From: Saccoglossus kowalevskii
Lineage: Eukaryota > Hemichordata > Enteropneusta > Harrimaniidae
Assembly (NCBI RefSeq): GCF_000003605.2
Contig: NW_003106602.1
Span: 137,254-173,991, forward strand
Direction of reading: 5' to 3'
Length of the DNA: 36,738 bases
In this document: in pieces, positions 1 to 15,700 of the stretch
How the letters are laid out: the number at the start of each line of letters is the position of its first letter
Numbering within the stretch: the first letter of the stretch is position 1
Made by a program: the position numbers and the translations under genes
Notes under the pieces: generated by a model
Seen by the model: the letters and a program-made list of their open reading frames with translations, nothing else
What the model was told of the DNA's origin: nothing
Databases searched by the model: none

Positions 1-212
1 GTTCACTAACCAATACAGCATCAGAGTAAACAACTGAAACCAGTTTGGACGTCAAATTAATAAACGAACTAGGCACCATCTCATATCTGCAAGTCAATGA
101 AAACAATTTTAGAATTAGTGAAAGTATGACATTAAGATATATGCTTCACATCTTTTTTCAATTTCAATACTGCTTACGATTACGATAATAAGAAGAAAAA
201 ATATCTACATAC

Positions 213-3200
213 CCAGGCCCATCTGTAAATGACTCTACACTCTTGAGCAAAAATGTGAGTGCGTGCAGCGATTGAGAGAGTTTCATTTCTTGTTTTGGAC
301 ATTGATTCACTCCTTTCCCCAGTGTACAAGAATCTGTTACCAGCATTGAAGACCATTCAGTGGAGTCTGATAGTGTGTATGAATGATAACATAACACTTC
401 AAATACCTGCAAGTATTTTATATAAGTAAGGAATTAATGTTGTTGAACTAGACATAATGAAATTCATAATGATGACGAAAATGTGTAATTTGTAATAACA
501 CTATTGATGAATACATTACATTATGGTTTATCATGAAATCAAATACTCAACTGGGTATTCAGTCGATTAATCAATAAAATTCTCTAATATTGATGTGTTT
601 TGGTACATATAATACTACATGAAATACTATGCATTATGTACAAAAGCATTACTTTAAGTATGCAATATTACAAAATCCAATGTCATCAATAATATATGCT
701 GTCAAATTTGTATGGTTGTCAATTGTTTTAAAACAACAACCAATTACAGTCTGTGTTATAGTATACACATGCACAATATATTTGTGTTTGTTTTAGTAAA
801 GCAATCTGATTGGTTGGCTCAGAATGGGCTCAGATACATGAAGATAGGGGCAACTATGTTACAGAGAATTGCGCAAACACCTACATCGTAGAGCAACAAT
901 ATCCCACCAACAATTATGTTTTTATCAAGATTTGTACATTACATGTACAAGTATGTATATTTTGATAAAATAATGACTCACCATTGATAAACAGTCATAA
1001 TCAATTTCATGTTGTACCATCTTTATCAACTGCCTGAATAGATCCCGAGAGTCACACAGTTTAATGGCGTTATCGCAACTAGTTTTAATACAGTCTATGA
1101 GGTTTCTAAGAGTGAGACGTCTGACTTCATATGATGCATTATTTAATAACGCCAACAACCAATCAATACTACTGCTTTCTACCGAGGTCTTCCAAGTGAT
1201 TTCTGCGATTGTCTCCTGCAACAGTGAAGTTCCCGGAACCATACTGCTACTGGGAACGCAAAATGTGTCTTCTCGTAAAATAGACGTGACATGGAGTTGG
1301 AAATCTTTATGGTTATCATCGACTGGGATCTTTTGCATTGTGAAAATGTATTTGTTAAGTATGTGGAGATATAAAGCTCTTGTTATATCACACTTGTTAG
1401 AACTGTGAAAAAAAAAGGTAAATACATACTTATTCCCAGCATGTGTAAAAACCTCAACCTCCAAAATGTCTATCAAATTTCCCCTGAATCCTTATTTTAT
1501 TTGTTCCTCTTGCAAACATTAATATTTTTTCAAATGTTCACAAGCAAGTGTTTCTAATTCTTGGCTTTGGAATAGTCACCATGACTGGTTTAACCTTCTA
1601 GACACAAAAATAAATCTGGACATTTTTCCCATATGTTAATCAAGACAGGTATAGCGACTGGGAAATTTTGGTTCAAACATAACATACATACAAATTTATA
1701 AAATGTTACATTTTGAAGGGAGCAATCTGTCATTTAAATGGTTCAACTTTTCACCACCAGTCTCATCTTTTCATCACAAATTCACAAAATAGTTCTGTTT
1801 ATAGTCTGCAATTTCCTTGAGAAGATAGCCAAATTTGAAAACTTAAATTTGATTAAAATTTTGTCAGTTGGCTTCAAAATTAGGATTCATTTTTCAGAAA
1901 TATTGAGGAATATAAGAAAAAAAGTACAGACAAATTTGGGTCTGGTGGTGAAAATGTTAAAGCAATACAGAGCCACAAAGTAGTACACATTTATGAAATC
2001 CACCATCACATACCTAGTTATAAGCCATAGACTGTTTCTAAGTTGAGGTAACACTACATTCATCAATTCTACCAGGGAATTGTTTGGTAAACGTTCACTC
2101 CAATACATCTCCAATACATGATATATCTAGAAGAGAATGGAATACAGTGAACTTGTAATAACTATGTCAGTAAAAATATTAAATATCTAGAGTGAAAATA
2201 TCATAATATCAACATGTTTTCATTTCATACAGTAAATATGTAAACGGGTTTCAAAGTAAGCTAATCAATCCCCTTTGAAACATTGCAATAATAACTAAAT
2301 TATGCAAATCACTGGGCTACACCCACCTGCAATAAGACACCATGGATAGTATTATGGGATAGTTGGAGACAGTCAGATGTTGGTAGTGATACAATGAGAC
2401 TTGTCAACAGTGCATTGATGGCACTTGTAGGACAGATGGAAGCTAACGTTCTTGCAGCCATGGTGCGTGTTTTCCATACACTACAGCTGCAGCATCTAGA
2501 AGTGGCAGAGTAAAAAAAGTATGAGATTCTGAACACAGTTCATAACACAAGCAGCCTCTAAGTTGCAATGGCTCCGCTGTTAGCAATGCACATTTCAATC
2601 ACTAAAATGAACAAATCTGAGAGGTTGACCTGAGGTACCTATATAAAAAAATATCAAAACAATCAGGCCTTTGATTTTCAACAAGAAGTCGAAAATATAA
2701 TTTTTTACAAAAAATGACAAAAATATTCATCAAAATTGAAGATATCATCACAAAATGTACAAATCGAAGAGAGGTCTACCTAAGGTACATATACACTAAG
2801 TATCAAAACAATCAGATTTGCTGTTTTAAAGAAGAAGTCGAAAAAATAAAAAGTTGATGCAGACGCCAACAGACAATCAGTAATATGATTAGCTCCACTC
2901 GACAAGGGTAACAAAAGAGCTAAAAAATATTCGGATTGGAAAATAAAATAAATATGTAATCATATGGTGATATGATTGGTAGAATTCTTGGAAACTACCT
3001 ACTATTCTACTTACTTCTGTATATAAGGTACAAACTCACTGAGCGAGAGATTACTGTCAATGCCGTCAAACGTTGACGAATATAAACGTGACATGAGTAA
3101 CAGAATAGCAAACTGACTTTGTTGTAAACTGTAGAATGGAACAGAGAAATGTGTGAATTTACGGTAAACTGATTAAATTTCACGAGTGAAATTTTGTTAC

Positions 3201-3705
3201 CATGAATGTTATTAAATTGGAAAATAAATGTTTTGCTTGAGTACTTAGATGATGATGATGATCCATCCAATTACGAAAACAAAACAAAATAATGCAAATA
3301 AGTAGATTATTATTATTAAATGAGATGAATAAACTCACCTGGTTGTATCTTGTGAAACAATTTTGATTTGCTTCAGAAGGAATGAATGTAATGAGGGAAA
3401 TCTACTGAAAAATTCCCTTCCACTCAACCTGTGTATGCAAGTTATAAAAAAAAATGTTAATATGCATTCCACTTCTGACACCAAATGCATTGTGTTTTTC
3501 AGTGCATAAAATCAGCATGCAAATGAGCTAATTTAATATGCACCATCTATGAAAATATCATAGCATGCCAAGCTTTTTTACCCAGAGACGACTAATCTCA
3601 AACTACTACTTACTGGTTTTTCTTAGAATGTTCATCTTTAGTTCTCTTGACACCAAATATCCTTGTTATCAAAGCATTAAATAACATCATAGATGAGTTT
3701 CTGAC
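213..3705 (-). CDS. THADA: THADA exons 26-32 as traced (C-terminal part, incomplete)
   Basis: Exons 3614-3705, 3339-3428, 3015-3128, 2327-2495, 2014-2126, 982-1402 and 213-406 encode about residues 1226-1623. Anchors are ITRIFGVKRTKDEHSKKN joined to QLSGREFFSRFPSLHSFLL, MSRLYSSTFDGIDSNLSLSE, TMAARTLASICPTSAINALL, NTIHGVLLQ, CDITRALYLHILNKY and YEVRRLTLRNLIDCI. The last traced exon begins VFEVLCYHSY and ends at a GTATGT donor (plus-strand 211-212), so transcription continues past the left edge. Exon 982-1402 is the longest in the gene. All donors and acceptors in this block are GT-AG. Confidence 0.9.
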
Positions 3706-6700
3706 CTACCAAGAATAAATGTTAAATCATTAATACCGGTGAATCAATTTTTGAAAATAATGAGATTCTAAGTAATAATGATCATAAATTAGGTCAAATC
3801 TGTATTTATTTTACATAAAGTATAAAGTATTTGCTGACAATCCTGTATTTTATTCCAATATGAAAAAAATCAATAATATGTAATATACTTACACCCCACA
3901 GTTCTGAGTTAAATCCCAATATGGCTGCCTTAACTCCATCAGCAATGAATGGAAATACATCTTCACCAAGTTCACTGTCTTTGTATAATGCACATAATAT
4001 ATTCAAGGAATGAACCTGTATACAGATAAAAATATTAATTGTTATTAACTTTGCAATATTGCTATTAATTATTATTATTATTATTGAATGTGTATGCCAA
4101 ACCGTCTGCATACACTAGTGACTAGTGTCTTGAAATAAATAAATAATACCGGTACATTAATACAAAATATAATTATTAACTACTAATACATCAAATAATA
4201 TTCAACAAGACACATTTTGCTAAATATAAATATTTATATACTGTACCTGTGCAAATGTGTCGTCATTCACGCTTTGTCCCAGTGATAAATCCAAAAGTTG
4301 AATCATAACATGTTTAAAATTAGGTCTGTCTTTCTGTACCATACATTCAGCATTTAAAATTGCCTTCAAACAAATAAATCAAAGTTGTTTTCGTTAAAGA
4401 TGAAGAAAGCACTGCAATAAGTTTATTTTGTATGTCTTTGTTATTGAACTCTTGAAAATATAAAATTAATGCAAAATTACATTAACCTCTCAAGTTACCA
4501 CTATTTTGTTAATGGCACTCCCATAATGCATCATACCTGAACTTCCTGTGTAATCTACTTGATTTAGTCCACATTTTATATTCGACTTCAAATTATGTAA
4601 CAATTCATTTAATATTCACTGACAGGGATACTTGAGTATATACTTAGACCATTGTGAGATATGCTGTATAAATTTCAGAAATTGAAAAAGAAATGTCACC
4701 TGAAATGCGAAGGGTATCCCAGCACTACGCCGTGTTGCACATAACTGTGATATCTCATTGGTACATTGGATTTCAGTCAGTAATATCTGCAACCATTTCA
4801 CTGGCAGACTGTTCAGCTCCTTCACTTCACTCCTGAAATACAAAAAATTACCAAATAAACTCAAAACATTATGCTACTGGTATTTCTTGTTCTAAGTTAG
4901 TATTTCTGAAATGTGTTTTGAAATGTCCACAGAATGAAAGTTGTTGCCTGTAAATGATTTTCAAAGGAGGAGTTCAAATTTAATGTGGAGTGATTATGTA
5001 CCTCCAAAGTAGATGACAAAGCTGTTCAAATCCGGTGTATGACAATTCAAATGCACCTCTGTGTCTGGCTTTCATTAGAATATCCATGAAAAAATCACCA
5101 AGTGTCTTCATCTGAAATAAAAATGTCAAACTATCAGCTTACAATGACTAAAATTCAATCCTTCAAAACTGTCTTTGAGGTGTTCCAGAACACACAGGAA
5201 ATAATAGTGCAGTCAAATCACTGTATTTAGTCTAGTCACGGTAATCATTTGTACTGTAAAGCTTCTACAAAGGTTACTCAATAAATTTACCTGTTGAACA
5301 GAGAGCAGTGTTTTCTTGTTAGAATTCTTAAATTGCGTCAACTGGCCCAGTAATAATGACACTTCTTTCATTGTTATCCAGCAGCATATGAGAACCATCT
5401 GTGGTGTTACTGTGTGACTGTCACCTTCTTCCTCCTTGTCATCCTCCTCCTCATTCCGAGATGTCTTATCATCTCCATCTTCATTTTGCTCTTTATCATT
5501 ACCTCTCAAAACCAAATGTTCTAAACTGGCATCTAAGAGAAGTAGAATTGAATCCATAAGTGATTACAAGTAAATTTTCTGTAGTGGTCTCAATAATTAC
5601 AGACTTCACAAAAACATATTTGAATGAAATCTTTCACACAAAAAAAGCATAACTTCACATCTGCAAACTGGCCATGCACTCACATGGTTTTTATTTTTTC
5701 TCTTAATTTTGCTGATACCTATAATGCATGTGAACATGCACGATAACAATAACATGTATTGTGTCATAAACCATTGAATTTCAAACCTAGTGAATATTCC
5801 TGCATCATTAAAATCTAAAAATAAACCTAGTGAATATTCCTGCATCATTAAAATCTAAAAATAAACCTAGTGAATATTCCTGCATCATTAAAATCTAAAA
5901 ATAAACCTAGTGAATATTCCTGCATCATTAAAATCTAAAAATAAACCTAGTGAATATTCCTGCATCATTAAAATCTAAAAATAAACCTAGTGAATATAAC
6001 ACCTTACACAATAACATGGATGTGTTTTATTATAAATATATCAGACTTACCTTTCTGTTCATCTACTGGTAAGTAACCTTCTGGTGATGAATTACAAACA
6101 ACTGGGGACACAATGCTGGATGCGTCTAAACAGAGTTCTATTAAACAATCTAAATAATTATCTATTATTCTGAAAAAAAAAAAAAAAAAAAAAAACATCA
6201 TGTCAGCTGTGTAGGCTAACCTTCATTTAAATTTACTGTAGTTACTGAGGGCAATGTTGAGGGCAAAGTATGCAAGTGTAATAATGTAATAACACAAATC
6301 TAGAAGTTTTAATAATAATAATAAGATATTTTTATCATGTTTGAGCGTCAAATTTAAATTTTGCTACAAAAAAAACAAAAAACCCACATCTAAAAAAATT
6401 AAAAATGATAATCAGGCCACAAGTCTGAAACTACTTTATTTAAATGACTAATAGAAACATGATGCTAGCTTTCAGTCATGAAATAATTATGTAGTATTTC
6501 CTACACTATCCAACAATGAAATGACCTCTCTACACTTATGCTAGTCCCATATTATTGATTATTAATGAAAATACGTTCATATAACATATGCTTGCGTTTA
6601 TAATAAAGGGTTTAATTGTAGTTACCTCGTATGACTTGATGAGAGTTCTTTCAATAGTGTCCGCACACAGTACAGTAAGCCATAGATAGGGTATTTTGCT

Positions 6701-9700
6701 GCAGCCTTCAACAGACTACATTTACCTATCTCTATTTGTTCTCTCAGGTATACCAGTAAATCTTGGAGTATCTGCTCAGGGCTTTCAATACCACACTGGT
6801 ACACCAGGCATAATATGTTAGCTCCCACAATGCTGTTCTGTGGCTTGTTACCTTTCGCCAAGTCTAGCCCCATTTCATACAGGTTGGATACCTATTGGTT
6901 AAATAGACAATTAGCAACAAATTATTGATCATTAATTAATAATATCTGACTCTACTGAAACCAAACATTAAATAACTCCCGAGGTCTTAATCATAATACA
7001 GAATTACCCTCTAAGTACTATGTTGTAAATTTATTTTGCCTTGATGTAGTCATCACACCTTTTCCAGAATCCATTACAACCTCAACAACAAAGTTATATG
7101 GTTTAACCAATCACACAGCTTATACAGTGTCACCTGACTTGAAAAGTGTCACCTGATCAGAGGAGATTGCTGTACCTTCTGTGCTGTTGTAGGTGAACAC
7201 TTGATGAGTTGTAAGGCCATCTCTCTATTTTTACTGTAACTATCGTTCAAACACTCCAGGATGGTTTGAACATGATTAGTCGTCAGTTGATCAATGAAAC
7301 CGAATTGTACGCCATTCAAACTACCCCCTGAAAAATATTAACAGTGATACATTGATTTACCAGGAATTCTCTAACAACAGTGGTGAGAAATGAAATTTTA
7401 TGAATGTCTTAATTATTACAATATACAAAAAAATGTTTTGATTGCCGAGTACAACTAGTTGACAACCTCAAATAAAAGCCATAAAAAAATGAAAAGTAAA
7501 AAGTGTAACTTATGTGTTTTGTTTAAGTTGCAGATACAGTATACTGTTAAATCATTTATTTTCACTGGCATATAATTTCACTATTTTGAAACAATGAGTT
7601 CTATTGTTATTTTACATGTTTATTTAATTTAGAGAATTGTACTTGACAAAATTAAAAACCAGCAATTAATTAATGTATTTATATTATATAACAGTAATTT
7701 TTTTCTTGAACAACATTAAGTAAAAAAAATAAAGAAGCCTGAACAGTTTATTTTGCATAATCTACAAAGTTGAGTTTTTGTGAGAGAGTAACTATAGCAA
7801 CAGTGCATTCATTACCTTGGGATGAATGACTAAATATATCATTCATTAGATTCAAAACACTTAGTGCTAGAGCTCTCCTCGGGTGACAAGCATCAGGATA
7901 CAAGTTATTCAGTAAGAAACTGAACAACCATTCCAAGAAATCCTAAAGGAAAAATTTGGAAATTCAGATATAGCTGAAACAGTCAACAGTATGCATTATT
8001 GTATGTTTTAAACCTTTAACTCAAGAGGTTGCAGTGGATTACATATGAAAGGCAGACAGCAACAAATTTGTGCATGTTTTTAAACTCAACCCTTACCTTA
8101 TACAACTCTAACTGTGATTGGCAGCCATCTTTGTTCCTCTGTTTCCATAGCATCAATCCACTTTCATGGATTCTACAAAGAAACTAAATTAAATGAAAGA
8201 TATTATTACTTATTGATAGATATGATATATTTTATTTGGAATGTACACAAACAAAAGTAAGGTAAAGTCCAAAATAGCGAAAGACATTACAACAAGACAA
8301 ATACAAATAAAGCAAAGTTAGAGATGATAAACTTCAGTCAATTAATCATCAATACTGAAATTTTTGAATATTTGTGTAGTACCAGTTTTATACCTGTTGC
8401 CAATGTGTTACGTTAATAGAACTATTTTATTGTTTAAATAGTGACCTTGTAAAATGTACAATTTTAAGTTGCACACATAAGATGCTTGGATTTTTGGAAA
8501 CAAATTAAAAATAATAGATTAACAAAAAGACATTACATTATTTACAATACAAGTATCAAGGAGGTTTTTTAGTGGATAGGAATACAATTCCCATTTAATT
8601 GTTATTTTCACATAAAGTTTGTTTACAGGGTAAAGCATAGAGTTTACAAATAATCATTGTTTTTATTACAAAATAGAAAATTCACTTTACCTTTTTAATA
8701 TCAGATATAATATAATGTCTATCAGCCGGGGACTGTGCCTTCATATTTACTTCTAGAAATGTCTTGATCAGTTGGAAGTCCGTACTTGTGATGGATTCGG
8801 TTGTTTTGGTGTTGTCACATATTAAACTCAAAGCTTGTAAAGACAACTGGGAAGGTAAAAAAAAAAAATAATCAAATTGAAGTCACACACTGTTCGCTTC
8901 TCTTATCCTGCATACCGGTAGTTGAATAATCATTTCAAATGAAATTCTGAATTATGGACAGAAAAGTAAGAATTGGCTCAAATCAGCAACAGTCTCGTAC
9001 GGACATAATTATGACATTATTATCGTATCCACCAAACAACATGGAGTAGGGGGGGTGAATGAATTCATTTTACCTTGTTGTCATGGTGACACAGTGCTTG
9101 CTGTAAGGATGACACCGATATGATGCCATGCCAACAAGTGATGTCATCATTCCATTTTGTGTTGAGTAGTCCTTGACAACGAGCTACTTTCAGACAAGTT
9201 ATCAAGACAGCAAGATTCTCTTGATTGGATGGCTTCATATGCATCTGAATGTACTCTAGACACTCGGGACATCTTTTCAAAATTCTAGGAAGACAATACT
9301 GAAAAAGAATTTATTCAAATGAAAATTAAGTTGATGTAAAATGACACCAATAGACGGTAAGCAAGTTTAATGTTTATGTACAGTGTTACACAATAAAAAA
9401 ACAATTTGGAGCAAGTTCTATTCACATGTGAATTAAAATTGTTCTGACCAATTATATTACAGAATATAATATATGCAAAATTTTGATTTTGCAAACAAGA
9501 CCAAGAGAGGCACACAATGCACACTAGAAGTAGACAGCCATGGCAAAGTCAAACCCAACTCATTTCTACCCACTACCTCATTTGAATTATTATTTCAAGC
9601 AATGTGCTCTTGACTTTGCTTATCACAGACTTTAAAACAGGTGTCTGGTGGTTTTGTGAATTCAAAATCATTTCAAGGTTTCGGTAATACTATAAAGGAC

Positions 9701-12700
9701 GACAAAACTGACTTGTGTAATCAGCGTGGTATTGTAATTTTTCCTTTGCAGCATTTCCAAAACTGGTAATATCCAAACTGCTTTCCATCTGGTATCTTCA
9801 TCTGATTCTTTCTTGTGTGTTTGTAAAAGCCTTTCATAAAGGTCACTGGCCTACAATGAAGTAATTATCCATTTTTAGTCAAAAAATTAATTAATAATAT
9901 ACCATCTGCATACTGAAAGTGAAAAAATACTATAACAGTACGTTTTAAAGACACCAAGAGTCAATTTGAAGTAATTTGATATCCCACATTTTATCTACTG
10001 TGGTGTGGCTATCAATCCAAAATGTTGGTGGCCCGAATAATATATTATTGGCTAGCCAAACAGTTTGCCACAATTTAATTCCTGGAGGAAAAAAAGATCT
10101 ATGTACAGTTGATTAATCTTGATTGAATCAATTTTATAAAATGATTATGTTCAATAATAAACATTTGAACAGTTTTGTTCCACCCACTGCTCAGAGATTA
10201 ATGTTCCTGTCTTTATCAGACATGGTTAACTTAATTAATATGCACAACATAGACTAATGTCAGGCATGGTTAACTTAATTAATATGCACAACATAGACTA
10301 ATGTCAGGCATGGTTAACTTAATTAATATGCACAACATAGACTAATGTCAGGCATGCTTAACTTAATTAATATGCACAACATTGACTAATGTCAGGCATG
10401 GTTAACTTAATTAATATGCACAACATAGACTAATGTCAGGCATGGTTAACTTAATTAATATGCACAACATAGACTAATGCTTCATTGTAAAAGATAAAAT
10501 AATTTGCATTTTAACTGTTTGACCGCTTTATATTTTTTCTTGTCAGAATTTTATTCAAAATTGCAAACAGAATTTGGAAAAAAATCATGCAGATTGATTT
10601 GAAGTTGACTTTGGTGTTTACAGATTAAGGATTATAAACAATCTACTTGAACAAGTAACAACTTTCTCAAGTTGAGGCTGACGCTAAATATTTGGAAAAA
10701 TACTTGCGTAAGGAGCGACAGTCTGTTCGTCCACAGCATTAAGTATGTCGCGAGGTAATGTGGGACACAGATCCAACATCCTGTTACTACCCAAGTAGGT
10801 TACCATGGTAGCCAGAAAACTATATTTACTTCTAACATGCCAGCTGGTATTCATCAAATGTTGGAATATGCCATAAAAGAATTTGCTGTCTGTAGAGAAA
10901 AGCAGATATATGTCAGAGCTGTGTTTACTGTGAAACCATGATGCCTATAAACACAGTGCATATGAAATATGTGAGATTCTGTCATAAAAGATGGCCACAC
11001 ATCTTCAGTCCACAATGATATATTTACAGTATACGCAGTACTATACAGCCAATTTCATAAAGGCATTAAAATATTTATAAAAGTTTTAGGAATTGCAAAT
11101 GATGGTTGAAAACAACTTGACCAATCACATTGCCTCAGTGGATGCTTGGCAGTAAATCAGCCAATGATGGAAGGAAACCCACAAAGGCTCATGGGTAATG
11201 GGCACTATTGTCAAGGCAAGTACGTTCTTTAGATTTGAATGAATTGCAAGGGACTTGCTTATCATGCCTTCATGAAAATCACTGTAACTTTGTTGCACAT
11301 TCAGATATATGCAATCACACAATTGAAATTGAACATCAATATTTTTTAAATAGAGTCACATGCAGGCTCTACTTATTCACAGACAAATTAATAATTTCTT
11401 TTAGATTATTAATTAATATTTTGAAATCTGCATAGGAGATCCTTGGTGTAAATATCAGTGTACACAAGCAATTGCAGATGAATGGAAAACAAAAATTACT
11501 TCCAGTTGAAAAACAGTCAATTACATAGTACCTAATTACTATTGTTTGTAGAGTTTATTTTCTAACACAACATCAGAGACTAATATGCAGGTATACATAT
11601 GCTGTACAAATATTCCCACTCCTTACCTTCACAATCCACCTTGAAATGCATTTCAATAATATTATCAAATATAATTTTAACTTGATATCTCATTCCCTGC
11701 AATAAAAACCCAATATATGCATCACATATACAAAACACATTGAAATACTAGACAGCATACATGCAATAGCCAATACATCACAGTAGTCAGTCTACTCTCA
11801 TCAAAATAAAAGTTCTTGTTTAATAAGAATATACAAACATCTGTCATCACTCTATGCCTCTTCACTGTATAGTATGCACTTGTTTATGTTTTGTGCGTGT
11901 ACATTGAAGAAATAAACATTTCTACAGCAAGATAAAGAATGACCATGTCTGCTTCTGTTACATGTATGCATCCAGCGTTATCCATTTAAGCCGATTTTTG
12001 TTAGACATACATGCCCCCATCGGTTGGCAAGATTATGAACAAATATTACATCACTGAGCACCGACCTATCATCACAGGCTTTTAAAAAAATATTATCCTA
12101 CCTCGATTGTATGCTCTGAGTTTTCCCACACATAATGTAAAAGTTTTTTTGAAATTGCACCATCTCCACACAGTGTACTTCTCAGTTTCAGATCACCTGG
12201 GTTCTTTTCTAAAGCTTGTTTAGCGACACACGACCAGAGTGTTAGCGTTCTGGATGCGGCCAAGATAGAATAACTATCAGAGAGTCTGATGGAAAGCAAT
12301 ACAACAGATATTATTGTGTTTTTTTTTCACTTTTCTAGATTCACATTGATTCAAATCAACAATTAATAGGTTGTGAGACATAATGTAGAAATGGTAGTGG
12401 GTAATCCTGGTAACCAGATGTCAATAATTGCACAGGACTACAATTATCTACTATCATTTCCTATATATTATAATTATTATTCCTAGCAGATTTCACTAAT
12501 TTTTTAATGCAGATTCAATACACTTCATGAAACATGACAGGAGAATTTCATGGTGTTTGCATGTACATTTTTATTTCCCACCTCTGGGTACAAGCATGGT
12601 GGCTAATTTGCATATGAATGATTCACAATTTCATTACAATAGATTAGCATAATTCCATTGTTTTGAATAATCAAACGTAGTGCTTACTTGGTTTGCAGAG

Positions 12701-15700
12701 TCATTAGTTCTGGAAATATAACATCTAAAAGTAGTATTTGTTGTTCGTTTATTTGTGAAATGAGATGATCAGCGTCCAGCATGGCTATGACACCGTGACA
12801 TACACACAGCTGACAGTAAGGTGACAAACTGGTCCAGGTGTAGCCGGTCTTACGCATTTCATCGGTGATCCAGGAACTTGTGCTTTCCTCGATATGGTGC
12901 GGCAATAAGCACTGCAAGATCTGAAACGAAGAAAAGTTAAAAAAAATTCTGAATGGAATGATTTTAGTTTTTCAAAATAACTATTCACTGTGTTATAATT
13001 TTGTTGAAAGTGAAAATTACAAAAAGAAAAAAACTCAATCTAAAGTAGAAAGTTGTTGTCAATACCACCAGTATTACATGAAGGCAAATGCTTACCAGGT
13101 CCACGGTTGAATTGCCATTACTGAGGGATTTCAACACCAATACTAAAGTCATTGCGGCTATACTTTGACAATTAGATGTGAATAATCCTATTACATGTGT
13201 AAAAAAAAAAATATAGCACAACACTCATGAATAACTATCAGAAATTCTGAACAGATATTTTTTGGTTAGCTAATTTCTGTCTCTAGAAATCTTCAGATAA
13301 TAATACATGTTTATTTATGTATGCAACTGAATGTCAAAGGTTACATGAAAAAGAACATGTGCAAAGGTGCAATTGTATGCAAGTCGCTATGACTCCATAT
13401 TTTAAAGACCACACAGTAATAAACTTTCACTGCTACACAACTTCAAAATTAAGCTGGACTCATGAAAATTGCAAAAATTTGTTTTTTAATAAGTGGTTTA
13501 TAGTTAGTGAAACATTGTAAAATATCTCAGGTTCCTACAGTTTACATCCGACAAATAACAAACTGAGACAAAGAAAAACTTACCATTTTGCAGTATATAC
13601 ACTAGGTGTTGCATAAGTTTAGTGTTTACAGTGATGAACCATGGTTCCAGCACAGTACCAGTCTGGACAACATACTTAGGAATTACAGCAATCAGGGTCT
13701 TCATAGTAACCTGACAGTTGTGGATCATTTCCACTATGTGGTTGTTATCAGACTTACTGCGAAGTGAATAAATACCTTATATCAAATTTACACATTGTCA
13801 TTGGGAATCTAGGAACTCTCTGGTACATTATTGTATTATTTGGGTTAAAAAGCAGAAACTTAAACATTTTCAATTTAATTTCAGAGAGTAATGACTAGAG
13901 TAAATTACAGAGGGCATTGAAATAAACTGATCATGAAAACTGTTATCTCTCTATCAAGTCACATTGCAACATTGCGAACAAGATGTACGGCATAGTAATA
14001 TCTTACCTGCACTCATCCATAAATACTACCAAACAATCTGTTAAATATACCAATACTGAAAAATAAACAGTTTTATTATATTTCATCGATATAGAAAATG
14101 TACCGGTACATATCATTTAGTATTTTTGTTGTGTGAGCGCCCTCTTGTGTTAGTTTTGGATGACAGTGTAGCATATAGAATGAATGGAACCCTGGGATGC
14201 GATAGAGTAGCATTTGTCTCACAATTAAGGGTATTGAAATTAGTAATTTCTACTAGTTTTGGTAGTCTAATTGTCTCATTGTCATAGTAACAAGATGTTA
14301 ACTGTGTGACCTAGGCTTAGAAACTGTAATTTGTTTTTGATAAACACACTGGATGCTTCTGTAAATCCACAGTGTGTTAGCAAATGCATTCTTTTTGGAA
14401 CTTAGAAGAAGACGATAGATGTTAAAGATACAGTTAAGATGGTTTAACTACACAGGAATTATAACCAAATTATAACAAAAATAATTTCAGCTACTTGCAA
14501 TGTCAATATGTGACTTGTTGGCTCGAGTAGCTCCCCAGCCTCAGCACATAGATACCAATTCAAGGTGCGGTTAAATCACAAATTAAAGATGATTCTCATG
14601 ATTGCTGACACTTTAGCAGAGCAAATATAACACACTACATACAAAATGAATTCAGATTATTGTTACTAAATGTTGAAATGATCAAAGCCAAATTCACTTA
14701 CCAACTGAGTTCAAAATGCGAAGTATTTCTTCACCTTGTGACCAGTTTTGTGAATACGAACCAATCAAATCTACCACATGTCGGCATATACTCAAATCAA
14801 GTCGATTGTCAATATCCATACATCTCTGGAGAGTCAGCGTGAATACGTCAATGACCACAGTGTGAAATGCAACAGGTAGGCCCTGTAATGCACTGAAAAT
14901 GTGAACATAATACACATTGAGAGTGAAGTATGTTTGCGAAGGACTTTTCTACAATCACAAATATGGAGAACAGACACTAGTATGAGCACTGATACATTAA
15001 TTCAATGATGGCATATCATGGTCAGAACAGTGTATACCACTTTGTAGTGCAGTCCATTTTTACCAAATCAGTTTCTGCCATCGAACAGCCGGTATTTTTT
15101 ATTCAATTGACAGCAGTAGCTGAATATGAATATTCAATTGACAGCAGTAGCTGAATATGAATATTCAATTGACAGCAGTAGCTGAATATGAATATTCAAT
15201 TGACAGCAGTAGCTGAATATGAATATTCAATTGACAGCAGTAGCTGAATATGAATATTCAATTGACAGCAGTAGCTGAATATGAATATTCAATTGACAGC
15301 AGTAGCTGAATATGAATATTCAATTGACAGCAGTAGCTGAATATGAATATTCAATTGACAGCAGTAGCTGAATATGAATATTCAATTGACAGCAGTAGCT
15401 GAATATGAATATTCAATTGACAGCAGTAGCTGAATATGAATATTCAATTGACAGCAGTAGCTGAATATGAATATTCAATTGACAGCAGTAGCTGAATATG
15501 AATATTCATATTACTTTAATAACCTTTTGATCACCATAGTTTTTTTCCGCCAAAACCCAACATGTGAGTATTTTTTTTATAATTTGTTTGATAATTTTGG
15601 ATCAAAAGGACATAATTTATTGTTGGTTACAAATCTTGATCAAAATTATGTAAAAAATATAAAATAAATTTACAAAAGTTGATTTGTCAATCAAAGGGAT

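Noticed and set aside
1064-1408. 114-codon plus-strand open frame
   Set aside because: Antisense to the long THADA exon 982-1402, which matches the family on the minus strand.
8172-8174. AG at 8173-8174 as acceptor for the THADA exon starting IHES
   Set aside because: Leaves a split codon with no matching donor phase. The AG at 8184-8185 restores FLCRIHES and phase 0.
15101-15508. CRISPR-like regular repeats (also at 5783, 10221 and 22466)
   Set aside because: Direct tandem repeats with no unique spacers, inside animal introns.
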